A DNA stretch of 64,000 nucleotides from Climacium dendroides (GCA_950106755.1 OX467087.1:24246047-24310046); one strand, 5' to 3'; numbered from the stretch's first letter, positions 12,435 through 25,189 are shown. Translations and numbers: made by a program. Notes: a model not told the origin generated them from the letters alone.

Positions 12435-14017
12435 TCACGGTAAAAACGGGTTCCCAGCAGGTGACTCCTTCTGCTGTTTTCGATACGCTCTGCACAAACA
12501 ATGAGAAACTATCAGTGTCTGAAGATCCACAAATAAGGTAGAGGATGCTAAATCCATTAAGGACCTTATCCTGTCTCCTGCACTGACCCCTGGTACGAGC
12601 AGCGACTCGTCTATTCGTACACTAGGTTAGACTTAATAGCAAGTGGTGAAAGCATGACTTGGCTACATGCCTATGGTCACTGATCCATGTTGAAAGAATT
12701 CGGCAAAATGACCTCGTAACTTCGGGAGTTGTCTACTGTTACTTATAGAAGTCTACAACCTCCCAATTTGAAATTGCACAAGATAATCTTACATAGTGAT
12801 GAAAAAATTGATCTCAAAAGATTTGGCTCCTGCTCTCAGAGGATTCTCTCCACAGATGGTCACACTCCTACGAATGTTAAAATGCTTAAAATGACGAAAA
12901 TAGTTTCCTCTTGCACGATGTGATTCTCATCGAAAACTCTGCACCAAGCAAGCCTAACATGCCTAGCCTGTAGCACATATTGAGGAGATTACCTGGCAGC
13001 ACGGGAGAACCCCAGAGCTAAAGTGCCAGCAATAAGTAAAGCGAAGGGCACACTTGCTACATAAGTGTTGACTCTCCGTCCCCTGTTAACCCACGATGAG
13101 CTTCCGCCGTAATCTGCAACAAGAAACGCTAAGGACATGTAAAACAACAGAAAACATCTACCCCCTAATTCCCCCATGAACGCCATGACAAGTTGTCTGA
13201 TGCCATCTGCTTTACAGCCAGTGAAGAAGCAAGAATAGCAACCAATGGATTGTCATCAACTTTTATTCAAAGTGCCTCAATTCGCATTGCAGGATGAGAA
13301 CTTACTTGAGTAATGTGATCGACCACCATGCCCATACGTAGCTTGCGGACCTGTTCCACATTCCGCCAAGGCAAGTCAGCCGGCCCGCATCTAGAACGCG
13401 CACACATACACTCTCTTCAAGCGAATCGTTACACACTCCCATTATACTCCATCTAACCCTAAAGTAAGGAAAGTTCTTCACTACACCCCAGCATGTCACC
13501 TCCTAAAACAGCCATGCGAAATGAAAAAAAGCATGCTGGTTAAGAAGTTCGCACCACTCACCATTCTTGAGGCACGTATACGCTTCAGAAATCTGCAAAT
13601 AAACGCACAGATTTAGAGCAGAGACACGGACTAGACAGCAATCCCCCAATTGCTCGTAAATTCACAAACAAGCTACACACTATGACAATTACCAAAAAGC
13701 AACTCAATAGAGCCTGACAATTAAAGGTTAGATCATGTGCTGTACATGCTTGAATCGAGCCTCCGCTTCGAGTTTGACTTGAGGAGGAAACCGGTCAGGG
13801 TGATTCTCCAAGGCCTTCCGCTTGTATGCAACTTTCACCTGAAATTCACAAAACCCAGTACTCAGAGAGTAGTCACCACTGCAGCAAAACCCACAAGAAC
13901 CCTGAGCCGCAGATTGTTCGCAGAATTTGTTTGAAATGAGCAAGAGAGGAAATGAACCTGGAGTGGGGTGGCGTTGGAGGGCAGGCCGAGCACAGCCCAA
14001 GCCTCCTTCATCTGCAT
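12435..14017 (-). CDS. Small J-domain (DnaJ-like) protein with C-terminal membrane anchor, 119 aa
   Basis: Co-chaperone that would stimulate an Hsp70. Five exons join in frame: 13958-14017, 13746-13838, 13562-13592, 12993-13113 and 12435-12489. The J domain covers residues about 5-60: WAVLGLPSNATPLQVKVAY, then ENHPDRF with the essential HPD at residues 33-35, then RFKHISEAYTCLKN. After a Ser/Gly/Arg linker comes one hydrophobic segment (about residues 79-97, YVASVPFALLIAGTLALGF) and a short basic tail ending NPFLP, so a tail-anchored or single-pass membrane protein with the J domain on the cytosolic side is likely. The start at 14017 is the first ATG giving the J-domain frame; an in-frame ATG two codons later is equally possible. 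The target membrane cannot be told from sequence. No Gly/Phe or zinc-finger region, so not a canonical class A or B DnaJ. Confidence 0.88.
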
Positions 14018-15659
14018 TGAATTCAGAGGTAACGTAGCTTCAGTGACATCACATGGGGTCGCGCATCAAGAATTTCGAAGGAATGTGCATCTGGGTGCTG
14101 CAATGGCAATTGCAATTGCGATTTCAGCAGCAGGAGCACGAAAAATTCTGGAAGCAATTGCTACTCTGTCGCGCGGCGATGGCGCAGTTCTGGTGACGTG
14201 GTCTGTGTCATGCGCAAGGTTGGACGTCAATAAAGTGACCATATTACACTCTTAATTCTATTTAGTATGATCCACACTAAATAGATAGCATTATAGTATT
14301 TGAGATGATTTCATTTAGTGTTGCTCCCATGATTTAAGGAATCTACACTTTTCAGTGATTGAGTTTTTCTTTTTACTGTGGATAGTTGGATAGTGTTACA
14401 ATAGTGTTACAATAGCATAGTCATATAAATTGTTGATAAAAGCTCTAATTTGTATGGCTTAATATTTGTACGAATAACACTACTTGAGAAGCAACACTAA
14501 ATAGAAAGCAAAGTGTAGCAGAATTGGGCTTCTTAAAACAAAATTCAATAAATCTTTTTTTATAAGATAAATTGAATCGGCATCTACCCCAAGTAGAATT
14601 GTATTTTTTGAACCTTTAATTTGTGGAATTAGTTATGAATTTTGAAGTTGGTAAAATCCTTTAATCTTTGATATATTCATTGCTGGTACACTAATGAATG
14701 TAGTTGGTATATTGAAGAGAGAATTTGTACCTTTCTGTTAGAAAATAATTGCAAAATGTGGTTGCTTTATGGATGTCCAATCTTAGTGGGTGGAGATATT
14801 TTTTACTTTGGAAAGAATTGACAAACCATGTCATGAAGGTTACATCTCAACTATACCTTTGATCAACTTCATCTATTCTATTGAATGTAAATTTTTGTCA
14901 TGTTTTTTCATTCATTTGTTTTTGTCCAACCCAAATAACATCTACACAACTTTTAATATACCAAATGCTGCAACTTGATAAAACCTTATTGGTGCCATTA
15001 CATTGAAATGTGCCCTATTTTAATCATTATCTAAATGCAAATTCAATGCATTGCTATTTCATATGTCTTACTTATGATTTGCACATAATTTTCACATGAA
15101 TTTCATCTTAATCAAATTTTTTAGAAATCTATGTTCAATGTAGAAAAGCATCTTACAATCATATTCAGATCATATGAATCCAATTCAGTTGCATTAAACA
15201 AATTTGTTTACAGAGTGATCTCCATGATAAGGATGATAAATGTACCATTCAATTACCTTATTTGGATGATAAATGCACCCTTCAGCCATCTTTTTGGGAT
15301 GATAAATGTGTTATTTATCACTTCCATCGATGTGACGAAGCTCCAGACGAGTTGTAAGACTGACAATGTGTGCCATTTCAACGCAGTCTAACCCCAAGAC
15401 TCCTCCAAGTCCCCCCCGGAAGTCATCAGACTTGGACTGAATTATTAGAAGACTTCAAGACTTGAGCCAGCTGCTTCTTCCTGGACAGTCCATCCTCCCG
15501 TCGTCGTCTTGGAGCCTGGGCTTGCTTCCTGGAGCCCTTTGTTGTTGTTGTCGTTCATTCTGCTGTAGATCTGGAGGAGGGAGAACGCAGGGTTTGCTCG
15601 CTCTCGCCTCCACTCGCGTCTGGGGAGGCGCTGCCTCCGTCTTCCGCAAGTCCGTCGCC
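14018..15659. other. Intergenic between J-protein gene and clathrin heavy chain
   Basis: Must contain the divergent promoters of the two neighbouring genes. 14250-14520 carries several short inverted pieces of CACTAAATAG, possibly an eroded MITE. 15400-15659 becomes GC-richer and is the likely clathrin 5' UTR. A minus-strand frame of 142 codons overlapping this GC-rich part shows no family similarity. Confidence 0.4.
15231..15329 (+). repeat. Three tandem 33-bp units with GGATGATAAATG, upstream of clathrin gene
   Basis: GGATGATAAATG occurs at 15231, 15264 and 15297, exactly 33 bases apart, with diverged sequence between. Each contains GATAA (an I-box-like core). It lies about 330-430 bases upstream of the clathrin start codon, so it could be a promoter repeat; function is inference only. 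Confidence 0.6.
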
Positions 15660-18600
15660 ATGGCGGCCGCTAGCGCTCCCATCTCCATGAAGGAGGCTCT
15701 TACGGTCAGTGTTCTCTCTTTTCGGTTGCCCGATCTTGTCGTGTTTTGTGGCGATGGGACTGTCTTAGGGTTTGCGGTTGTTTGTTTTGGACTGAGGATC
15801 TGGGAGATGTGAGTTCGATTTGGTTGGAGTTGTGGTGCGGAGAGAGGGAGGGTTTGGTGTGCGGGAGGGACAGGGAATAGCAAGGGTTGCTAATGGTTGA
15901 GAGGGTGGAATGCAGCTCACGAGCCTGGGGATTAATCAGCAATTTGTCACATTCACGCATGTGACGATGGAATCGGATAAGTACATTTGCGTGCGGGAGA
16001 CGTCACCTCAAAATAGCGTGGTGATTATTGATATGTCGACGCCGAATCAACCGCTGCGGCGCCCGATCACGGCCGACTCCGCCTTGATGAATCCGACCAG
16101 CCGCGTTTTGGCGCTGAAGGGTATGATCTGTCTCGCTAATGCCATTTGAGGACTGACTATCTGTTGCCCGATCGATGAGTATACACCATGATATCGAGTC
16201 CGGAGGTACTCATTGAGTCCTCCTGGAGGTGATCGTGAGTGGAGAGTATGCGGGAAACTTAATACAAGAATATTACATTGAAGCGGCTAGGGTGTTCGTG
16301 TGGAGATCTATTGCCAGGGAAACATTTGTTGAAGATAGTCCGGATTTTATCCAGTCACCTGGAAACGTTCGGACCTGCGGATGGAAATCTGAAGCTGAGT
16401 AGTATAGATTGGTTTCAGTTCAGTTGGATACAATGGGTGAAATCTGGATAGTTTGATTACCGATGGATCGTTTGATGCGAGAGTCTATCTCATAGCGCCG
16501 TTCTATCTTAGGGCCGACGGTTCTGCAGTATTTTTGTGACGATTTTTTCTTTTGTGTTGACGAAATTCTAGTTGAGGGTATCGAGAGATCTTTGCAATCG
16601 TAGTAGTCCAACGGGTTTGGAATCTATTGCAGAGGAGACTCAGTAGAGTGGAACCGTTACCTGCATGTAAAATAATTTGAGGGGCTTAATTTCGATTGAT
16701 AATCGGTAAGTCGTTGGAATGGTGATCCATATCTTAGATAGACGAAATTGAAGAGGAGAGTGGTTGGATTTTTTATAAAGTTTTCCTTGCAGCGATAGCA
16801 GCATATGGTGAATGTTTACATTCGCATTCTGATTCTCCAATCGAGGGTTGCACTATTCCGCTTCAGACTGGCTTAGGGTTGTGAGTTACTCTTGCTGGGG
16901 TATTGACACTATGTTCAGCTGTCTTGTCTAGCCTCTCATAGAGTTTTGGCTCTGTGATTGCTATCCATGAACATATGCAGTATTGATGTTATGTCTCCTT
17001 TGTGTATCAGCTCAAATACCTGGTAGTACGCAAGATCACCTCCAAATATTCAACATTGAACTGAAAGCCAAGATGAAATCGTATCAAATGCCTGAGCAGG
17101 TGAGAATGTAGTCCTATTCTTTAGTCACTGCTGCTAATCTTAATTCAGAGGTTACAAGTAGCTTCAGAAGTTGAGCCATGACTAGTCAGGAGTCTCCTAT
17201 ATTAAAAGCCGCTCCTTGATATGGCATTTGTTACCAGGTGGTTTTCTGGAAGTGGATTACTCCAAGGTTATTGGGTCTTGTGACTCAAACTTCAGTTTAT
17301 CATTGGACTATAGAAGGTACGCACCATTTTGATTCTTTGGGTTTTAAGCTTGTTTCCGCTTGCAAGGGAGGCGCTCGCTTTGTTTTGTGTTTCAACAAGG
17401 ATGATGCAGGAGATGTTTAAGTTAAACACCAGTTGAAGTTGTCTGATATATTTGAACCTGTATGTGCCATAACGGAGTTCCATACTTGCCTCATCCATCA
17501 ACTTTCTGCATCATTTATTGAGGCTTCCATCGCTTATGCTTGTTCCAGGTGAATCTGAACCTGTGAAGATGTTTGAGAGGACAGCAAATCTGACGGGTAA
17601 CCAAATCATCAACTACAGATGTGATCCCTCAGAGAAGTGGCTTGTGTTGATTGGTATAGCCCCTGGAGCGGCCGAGGTAAATGACGATGTGCTGCTCACA
17701 TTAATTTTGAGCAGATTAATGTTGGTCATTTATAGAATTGTTTCTTTACAAGTTGCCCTACGTTATTATATAGGATTATGCCAATCTTCTGACCAACTTC
17801 TTTGCTTGTCATTCATCTTTTCTGCTATCAATCTGCTACTCATACTCTCCTTGCGTATCTGTCTTCCAGCGGCCCCAACTTGTGAAGGGAAATATGCAGT
17901 TATTTTCAGTTGACCAGCAGAGGAGTCAAGCACTAGAAGCTCATGCTGCGTCATTCGCTTCTTACCAGGTGACCTAGTTGTCGCTTGAAGCTTTATGCCG
18001 GCTTAGTTTGTATCGTAGAATATACAATTGGTGCATTGAATTTTCCTTTTCTTAATGTGCATCGATCAATGTTCGAGTTGCAGGTTCCAGGATACGATAG
18101 ACCTACCCTTCTCATTTCTTTTACCACAAAAATGTTCGTCGGCGCTCAACTAGTTTCAAAGTTATATGTCATTGGGCTGGGGGCTCTGCCAGGTTTGTGT
18201 CACTTCTTGGATCTCATGTTAATGGAAACCTTGTGATGAACCCAGGTGGTTGGAAATGATTCTCCATCTCTACTAATTGCATTTTCAACAAAATCTATTT
18301 CAGCTGGGCAGCTTACATCCAAGCTGCATGTTATTGAGCTAGGTGCTCAGCCAGGTTGGTTTGACCTGGACTGATCTTCATCTAAACCTCATGTAATTTT
18401 CTGCACGTAGTTAGTATGACCGGTAATTTGCTGTGCAATATCTCTACTCTGCCTATCTGTTCACGAGAGACAAGATGCATGATGATAATGCTGTTAGTCC
18501 CCTCCTACTCTTCATGTTGTTGCTGCGTTTCAACTGTTCTGCTGGATTTGGATTGACCTGCTCTGATCTAACACTCAAACCTCATCGAAGTTCTATCAGG

Positions 18601-21600
18601 TGCAGATGGCGGCATGCGGGTCGATTGTGATCGTGACATGCATACTAATGTAGGTTTCGACTTGTTTCTTTGCAGGGAAACCGGGCTTCTCCAAGAAGGC
18701 AGCAGATCTATTTTTCCCGCCAGATTTTGCGGACGACTTTCCCGTTGCAATGCAGGTCTACATCTATTTGTTCTTTCCACTTTAATTTTTCCTTCTTGTA
18801 GTCAACAATTATTTCTCTGTCCTTCAATATTATCAAGTTTTATTTTTGGTAAGTTTGATCTTGTGTACTCTTTCCCCAGAATCACAGTCAAGGGTGCTTG
18901 TGCTTTGTTTTGCTGTGCTATTCTTGCCTAGTGTGTTCATCTTGATGAAGCTCATTTTGCTGATTTGGTGGATTGATTTTTTGACATGTTCTTCTGGGAC
19001 TGGATGGTGCTGAAGCTCTTGTTATCCTTGATAATTTACTGTATTTAACTATGACCAACAGATCTCAGCAAAGTACGGTCTCATTTATGTGATTACGAAG
19101 CTTGGTCTTCTGTTTGTCTACGACCTGGAAACCGCAACAGCTGTGTACAGAAATCGAATTAGTCCAGATCCCATTTTCTTGACAGCCGATGCCCCAGCAG
19201 TTGGTGGTTTCTATGCCGTCAATCGCCGAGGACAAGTCCTTCTTGCTACTGTCAATGAGGCTACAATCGTTCCTTTTGTTAGCAACCAGGTTTGTGGTGT
19301 CATTTCTGTATTCGACTATTGTTTCTCTCTTTCAACTCGATCCTCATAATTTGCTTCTCCCGTAGTATTTTCTGCATGGCGTGACACTATTGAGTGGGAT
19401 ATGGCATTGTATCGCTTCATATGAACTTAATATCTGGCAGTATGATATTTTCCTCTAACCTTGGGATTGCTAATTTTTATTGCCAGCTGAATAACTTGGA
19501 GCTTGCGGTGAATCTTGCAAGACGAGGAAACTTACCTGGAGCAGAGGGGCTGGTACGTTCCATACCCAACAGTTCACTAAAATCTTTCAGTAGCATAGAA
19601 CATGGTACTTCTGAGATTCCACACTATTCGAAAACTACTCGCATTGTTGTTGCGACACGCCAACTTGAGACTTGCTTAGCTTTCACCTAAGTGCTTGACT
19701 CTCTGCACTATCTAGACATCATTAGTCCTGGAAGATATCTATGTAGTTGTCTTTGTGACAATACACTAGGGACGATTCACAGTCCAAAAGTACCAGTTGC
19801 AGCTCACGCTACTTAAACCCTTAATCCTTTAACTATTATTGGTTTTAATACCGGTATGCACTCTACTCCGATCGTTTCTTCTGTAACTCTCTAATTGATA
19901 ACCTGTGATTGAGCCTAGAAGTAAGTTATTGTGTGACAAATGTTGACGTAGATACAGTGAAGTCTCATTTAGTAGCATTTGTTACCTGAATTGCAGGTTG
20001 TACAACGTTTCCAAGAGTTGTTCTCCCAGATGAAGTACAAGGAAGCGGCAGACCTTGCAGCAGAGTCACCTCAAGGCATTCTTCGAACCCCAGATACAGT
20101 CGCAAAGTTTCAAAGTGTTCCAGTGCAGCCAGGGCAAACATCACCGCTATTGCAGTACTTCGGAACCTTGCTGACCAAGGGAAAGTTAAATGTATTCGAG
20201 TCGCTGGAGCTTTCACGACTTGTGGTTAATCAAAACAAGAAAAATCTGCTGGAGAATTGGCTGGCTGAGGACAAGCTTGAATGTAGCGAAGAGTTGGGAG
20301 ATCTTGTTAAGACTGTGGATAATGACATGGCGCTAAAGATCTACATCAAGGCCAGGGCTACGCCAAAGGTGGTGGCAGCTTTCGCTGAGCGTGGTGAGTT
20401 TGACAAGATTTTAATCTATTCTAAGCAGGTTGGGTACACTCCGGATTATCTTTTCCTGCTGCAGTCGATCCTACGATCAGACCCTCAGGCTGCTGTGAAC
20501 TTCGCTCTTATGATGTCCCAACTGGAAGGTGGTTGCCCTGTTGACTACAATGTCATCACTGACTTGTTTCTCCAGCGCAACATGATTAGGGAAGCAACTG
20601 CTTTCCTTTTGGATGTGTTGAAGCCCAATCTTCCAGAGCAAGCCTTACTCCAGACCAAGGTTTTAGAGATTAATCTGGTCACATTTCCAAATGTGGCTGA
20701 TGCAATTTTGGCAAATGGTATGTTCAGCCATTACGACCGTCCTCGTGTTGCTCAACTTTGTGAGAAAGCTGGTCTTTACATGCGTGCCCTTCAGCATTAC
20801 ACGGAGTTGAATGATATCAAGCGCATTGTTATCAACACCCATGCCATCGATCCACAGGCTCTGGTCGAGTTTTTTGGCACCCTGTCAAAGGAATGGGCTT
20901 TGGACTGCATGAAAGAGTTGCTTCAGGTGAACATGCGTGGGAATCTACAGATCATAGTTCAGGTGGCCAAGGAATACGCAGAACAGTTGGGTGTTGATGC
21001 GTGTGTGAAGTTGTTTGAGAATTTCAAGTCTTTTGAGGGTTTGTACTTTTTCCTCGGGGCTTACTTGAGTTCGAGTGAGGATCCTGAAATTCACTACAAG
21101 TACATCGAGGCTGCAGCAAAGACCGGACAAATCAAAGAAGTTGAGCGTGTTACGAGGGAGTCCAATTTCTACCCTCCCGAGAGGACCAAGAATTTCTTGA
21201 TGGAATCAAAACTCCCAGATGCGAGGCCTCTTATCAATGTTTGCGACCGTCATGGTTTCGTGCCAGACCTCACCCATTACCTCTATGTGAACAATATGCT
21301 TCGCTACATCGAAGGTTATGTGCAGAAGGTTAACCCTCAAAACGCACCCTTGGTAGTGGGGCAACTGTTGGATGATGACTGTCCTGAGGACTTTATTAAG
21401 GGTTTGATCCTATCTGTACGCTCTTTGCTCCCAGTGGAACCATTGGTTCTTGAGTGTGAAAAGAGGAACCGCCTGCGGCTGCTGACACAGTTCTTGGAGC
21501 ACCTTGTAAGCGAAGGGAGTCAAGATGTGCATGTACACAATGCTTTGGGAAAAATCATCATCGATACTAACAACAATCCTGAACATTTTCTCACTACCAA

Positions 21601-24600
21601 TCCTTACTACGACTCCAAGGTTGTTGGCAAGTACTGCGAGAAGCGCGACCCAACACTTGCTGTGGTTGCGTATAGACGCGGCCAGTGTGACGACGAGCTC
21701 GTTGAAGTCACCAACAAGAATTCTCTCTTCAAGCTTCAGGCTAGGTACATGCGATTTGTAATTTTATCATGTTTCTTTTGTTAAGTTCTACGTTCTGCAT
21801 TGTAAGACTAGTCATTCGAATAATTTATGCAACGAACCATCTCATATTCATAACCCGGAATGTGCTTGCCGCATGAGGGTTGAGTGGGATAGGGATAACT
21901 GCACCGTCATTAATTTTGATTAGATTCACGCTGATCAATCACTTTATTTTTATGGCTGCTGATGTTTCCCTCTCACAGATATGTGGTGGAGCGCATGGAG
22001 CCTGACTTGTGGTTGAAGGTTCTTAATGAAGAGAATCCCTGTAGACGGCAGCTCATTGATCAGGTGGTGTCTACCGCTCTTCCAGAGAGCAAGAACCCGG
22101 AGCAGGTTTCAGCCACTGTCAAGGCTTTCATGACTGCCGATTTGCCACATGAGCTTATTGAATTACTAGAGAAGATTGTTCTTCAGAACTCGGCTTTCAG
22201 TGGCAATCCGAACCTTCAGAACCTGCTCATTCTTACTGCAATCAAGGCTGACACAACTCGTGTTATGGATTATATTCACCGTTTGGATAACTTCGATGGT
22301 CCTGCAGTGGGTGAGATTGCAGTGGGTGCAGAGCTTTATGAGGAAGCATTTGCAATTTTCAAGAAGTTCAACTTGAATGTGCAAGCTGTAAATGTCCTTC
22401 TTGACAACATTCGCAACATAGACCGTGCTGTTGAGTTTGCAGCCCGCGTTGAAGAAGATGAGGTTTGGAGCCAGGTTGGTAAGGCCCAATTGAGGGAAGG
22501 ACTGGTCAGCGATGCAATTGAGTCCTTCATCAAGGCAAATGATGCCACTCAATACAACGAAGTTATCGACGTGGCATCTAATGTCAGAGCATACGAGGAT
22601 CTCGTGAAATATTTGAACATGGTTCGCAAGAAGGTGAAGGAGGCGAAGGTAGATTCTGAGTTGATCTTTGCATATGCCAAGCTTAACCGATTGGATGACA
22701 TAGAGGAGTTCATCGTCACCCCCAATCTCGCGAACTTGCAAACTGTTGGAGACCGTCTGTTTGATGAAGAGTTATATGAAGCTGCCAAAATCATCTTCAC
22801 GCACATTTCGAATTGGGCTAGACTTGCCAGTACTCTTGTCAAGCTTCACCAGTTCCAAGCAGCCGTGGATGCAGCCAGGAAGGCCAACAGCGCACGGACA
22901 TGGAAGGAAGTATGCTTTGCTTGCGTGGATGCTGAAGAATTCCGCTTGGCCCAAATTTGTGGTCTCAATGTCATTGTCCAGGTATGGATTGTCTTCGGAT
23001 TATGCATTATGCAATTATCTTCTTGGAGTTCGATTTAAATACTGGATTGTTTATGTAGTGGATTTAGTGGATTTTGTTACCTGCTATAGCTATCGGTGAA
23101 AGGGAGTATGCTGGGTTTTAACAAAAATTTCTTTTTTAACAAAGGTGACAGATTGCTCTTTCTGATAAGGTAATGGTGCAAGGATGTCCAGTGATTGTTA
23201 TTTTCTCGAAAAGCATAAGTACACCCCTAAAGATTGCGCTAAATCCTGTGCAGGTTGACGATTTGGAAGAGGTCAGCGAGTATTACCAGAACAGGGGTCG
23301 CTTTGATGAGCTCATCTCACTTATGGAGAGTGGGCTCGGTTTGGAGCGTGCCCACATGGGTATCTTCACAGAACTCGGCACTTTGTATGCCAGATACCGA
23401 CCAGAGAAGCTCATGGAGCATCTCAAGCTGTTTGTCACCCGTATCAATATTCCAAAGCTTATTCGTGTATGTGACGAGCAGCAACATTGGAAGGAGCTTA
23501 CATACTTGTACATCGCATATGACGAGTTTGATAACGCCGCAGCAACCATGATGAGCCATTCTCCCGAAGCGTGGGATCACATGCAGTTTAAGGATGTTGC
23601 TGTTAAGGTTGCAAACGTGGAACTTTACTACAAGGCTGTGTATTTCTACCTCGAGGAGTATCCTGAGCTTATCAACGACCTACTCAATGTGTTGGCAGCA
23701 CGCGTTGATCACACACGAGTTGTGGACATTATGCGCAAGGTATTTAGACTTGGCAGACAGAGTTTTAGTTCCTTTTTGCGGATCTCTCCACTTTAGCTGA
23801 ACTATTTACACGAAGTTCCATAGAAGTCGTGAGGATAATTCTTTAATGAAATTGCTGAATGCTTACCAGTCAGTGCTTGTTAATTATCTGCAGGCTGGAC
23901 ACCTCCCTCTGGTTAAGCCATACATGGTGGCAGTACAAAGTGCCAACAACGCTGCAGTTAATGAGGCTTTGAACAATTTATACATTGAAGAGGAGGATTA
24001 TGAGCGGCTCAGGGAATCTATTGATATGTACGATAACTTTGATCAGATCACGATGGCACAAAGGGTAATTTCTTTCTATTTCACTCAAATATGCTGGATG
24101 CTCTCCATTTGGTAGTTATATGTGGCATATTATGGAAAGTGTTTCCGACGTCTGAGTGTTAATATTCCCTTCTCTCCCACAGATTGAGAAGCACGAGCTT
24201 TTGGAAATGCGCCGAGTTGGAGCTTACATCTACAAGAGAGCTGGCAGATGGAAACAATCTGTGGCTCTATCCAAGAAGGACAACTTATACAAAGATGCAA
24301 TGGAGACCTGTTCGCAGTCAGGCGACCGTGACCTGGCTGAGGAGCTGCTTACATTCTTTGTGGACAAGGTTAGAACCGGCTTTGTTCTGTTTTTGCAAAT
24401 TGTTGAAACCTTTTTGAGAACGTCTTTGGCTACTGCTTCACTTTGTATAAGTTCCTTGTATGTTGGCTCTTTGAGTTCCCAAAATTTCTCTAATTTTTCT
24501 ATTCCTACTGATGCACAGGGCAAGAAAGAGTGCTACGCAGCGTGCTTGTACACTTGCTATGACCTCATCCGCGCCGATGTTGCGGTTGAGTTGGCATGGA

Positions 24601-25189
24601 TGCATGGCATGATGGACTTTGCTGTACCGTACTTGCTGCAGGTGCGTTTTTTTCGTGAAATCATCTTCTTTAATTCTGCTTATTTCTTGTAAACATGGTT
24701 GCTCATCTCTTTTACACTATTGGGAAAATGCTTGCTTTATTGGTGACTTCAGTTTTGTGTGCTTCGTGTCTAACGTGCTCTGCAATCGGGCCTGTAGTTC
24801 TTGCGTGAGTACTCCACAAAGGTGGATGATTTGATTAAAGACAAATTGGAAGCAAATGAAGAGAAGAAGTCGAAGGAGCAAGAAGAGAAGGAAGTTGTGG
24901 CTCAGTCGGTAAGTCTTCGACTCATGTTTTATTTCATCATTATGTGCTTCGACTACGGTACATGCAGTTGTAGACGTTGAACGTATGAGTTTAGGTGTAT
25001 ATATAACATCATAGATCCCATGCTGACAAGTGAGATTTATAATTTGTGCAGAACATGTATGCTCAACTCCTGCCTCTGGCTCTACCTGCTCCTCCAGTTG
25101 CTGGTATGCCCGGTATGGGTGGTGGCATGCCAGGTTATGGTATGCCAAATATGTCCGGTTATGGAATGCCTTCCATGAGTGGGTATTAA
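15660..25189 (+). CDS. CHC: Clathrin heavy chain, complete, 1697 aa per isoform
   Basis: Structural subunit of the clathrin triskelion for endocytosis and trans-Golgi vesicle traffic. Exons: 15660-15704, 15916-16120, 17011-17099, 17238-17316, 17549-17676, 17870-17968, then 18084-18192 OR 18246-18354, then 18676-18755, 19062-19289, 19487-19552, 19997-21744, 21979-22981, 23254-23739, 23894-24064, 24183-24368, 24519-24641, 24798-24908, 25052-25189. Every junction keeps phase and the total is 1698 codons with stop, matching the usual ~1700-residue plant protein. Landmarks: [18 protein letters not shown] and [10 protein letters not shown] in the N-terminal seven-bladed propeller (residues 1-330), [11 protein letters not shown], the long alpha-solenoid (CHCR repeats) in the large exons, and [13 protein letters not shown] before a Met/Pro/Gly/Tyr-rich tail ending SMSGY. 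Start supported by MAAASAPI, the normal plant N-terminus. Only odd feature: duplicated exon 7, described separately. Confidence 0.97.
18084..18192 (+). other. CHC: Clathrin heavy chain exon 7a (divergent alternative)
   Basis: 109-nt exon between a TTGCAG acceptor and a CCAG/GTTTGT donor, starting in phase 0 and ending in phase 1. It encodes residues 216-252 of the propeller: [16 protein letters not shown]... ending [10 protein letters not shown]. The reading frame is open and core positions ([21 protein letters not shown]) fit the family, but it has Gly and Leu where the standard protein has Glu and Gln (VIELGAQPG). It is followed after only 53 nt by a second version of the same exon. Either an alternative isoform exon or, less likely given the open frame and good splice sites, a decaying duplicate. 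Confidence 0.8.
18246..18354 (+). other. CHC: Clathrin heavy chain exon 7b (canonical-like alternative)
   Basis: 109-nt exon between an ACCCAG acceptor and a CCAG/GTTGGT donor, with the same phases (0 to 1) and the same 37-residue product as 7a. It encodes [16 protein letters not shown]... ending [10 protein letters not shown], close to the standard plant clathrin sequence. Hand alignment gives 22 of 37 identical residues to 7a. Adding both exons would insert 109 nt and shift the frame, so a functional mRNA can contain only one. Confidence 0.88.

Noticed and set aside
14236..14520. MITE related to the 63063-63317 element
   Set aside because: Shares only the short word ACACTAAATAG; no paired termini.
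15455..15883. 142-codon minus-strand frame over clathrin exon 1
   Set aside because: Overlaps the conserved clathrin start in a GC-rich leader; no family similarity.
22166..22741. 191-codon minus-strand frame inside clathrin
   Set aside because: Antisense shadow of the conserved clathrin exon; no independent similarity.
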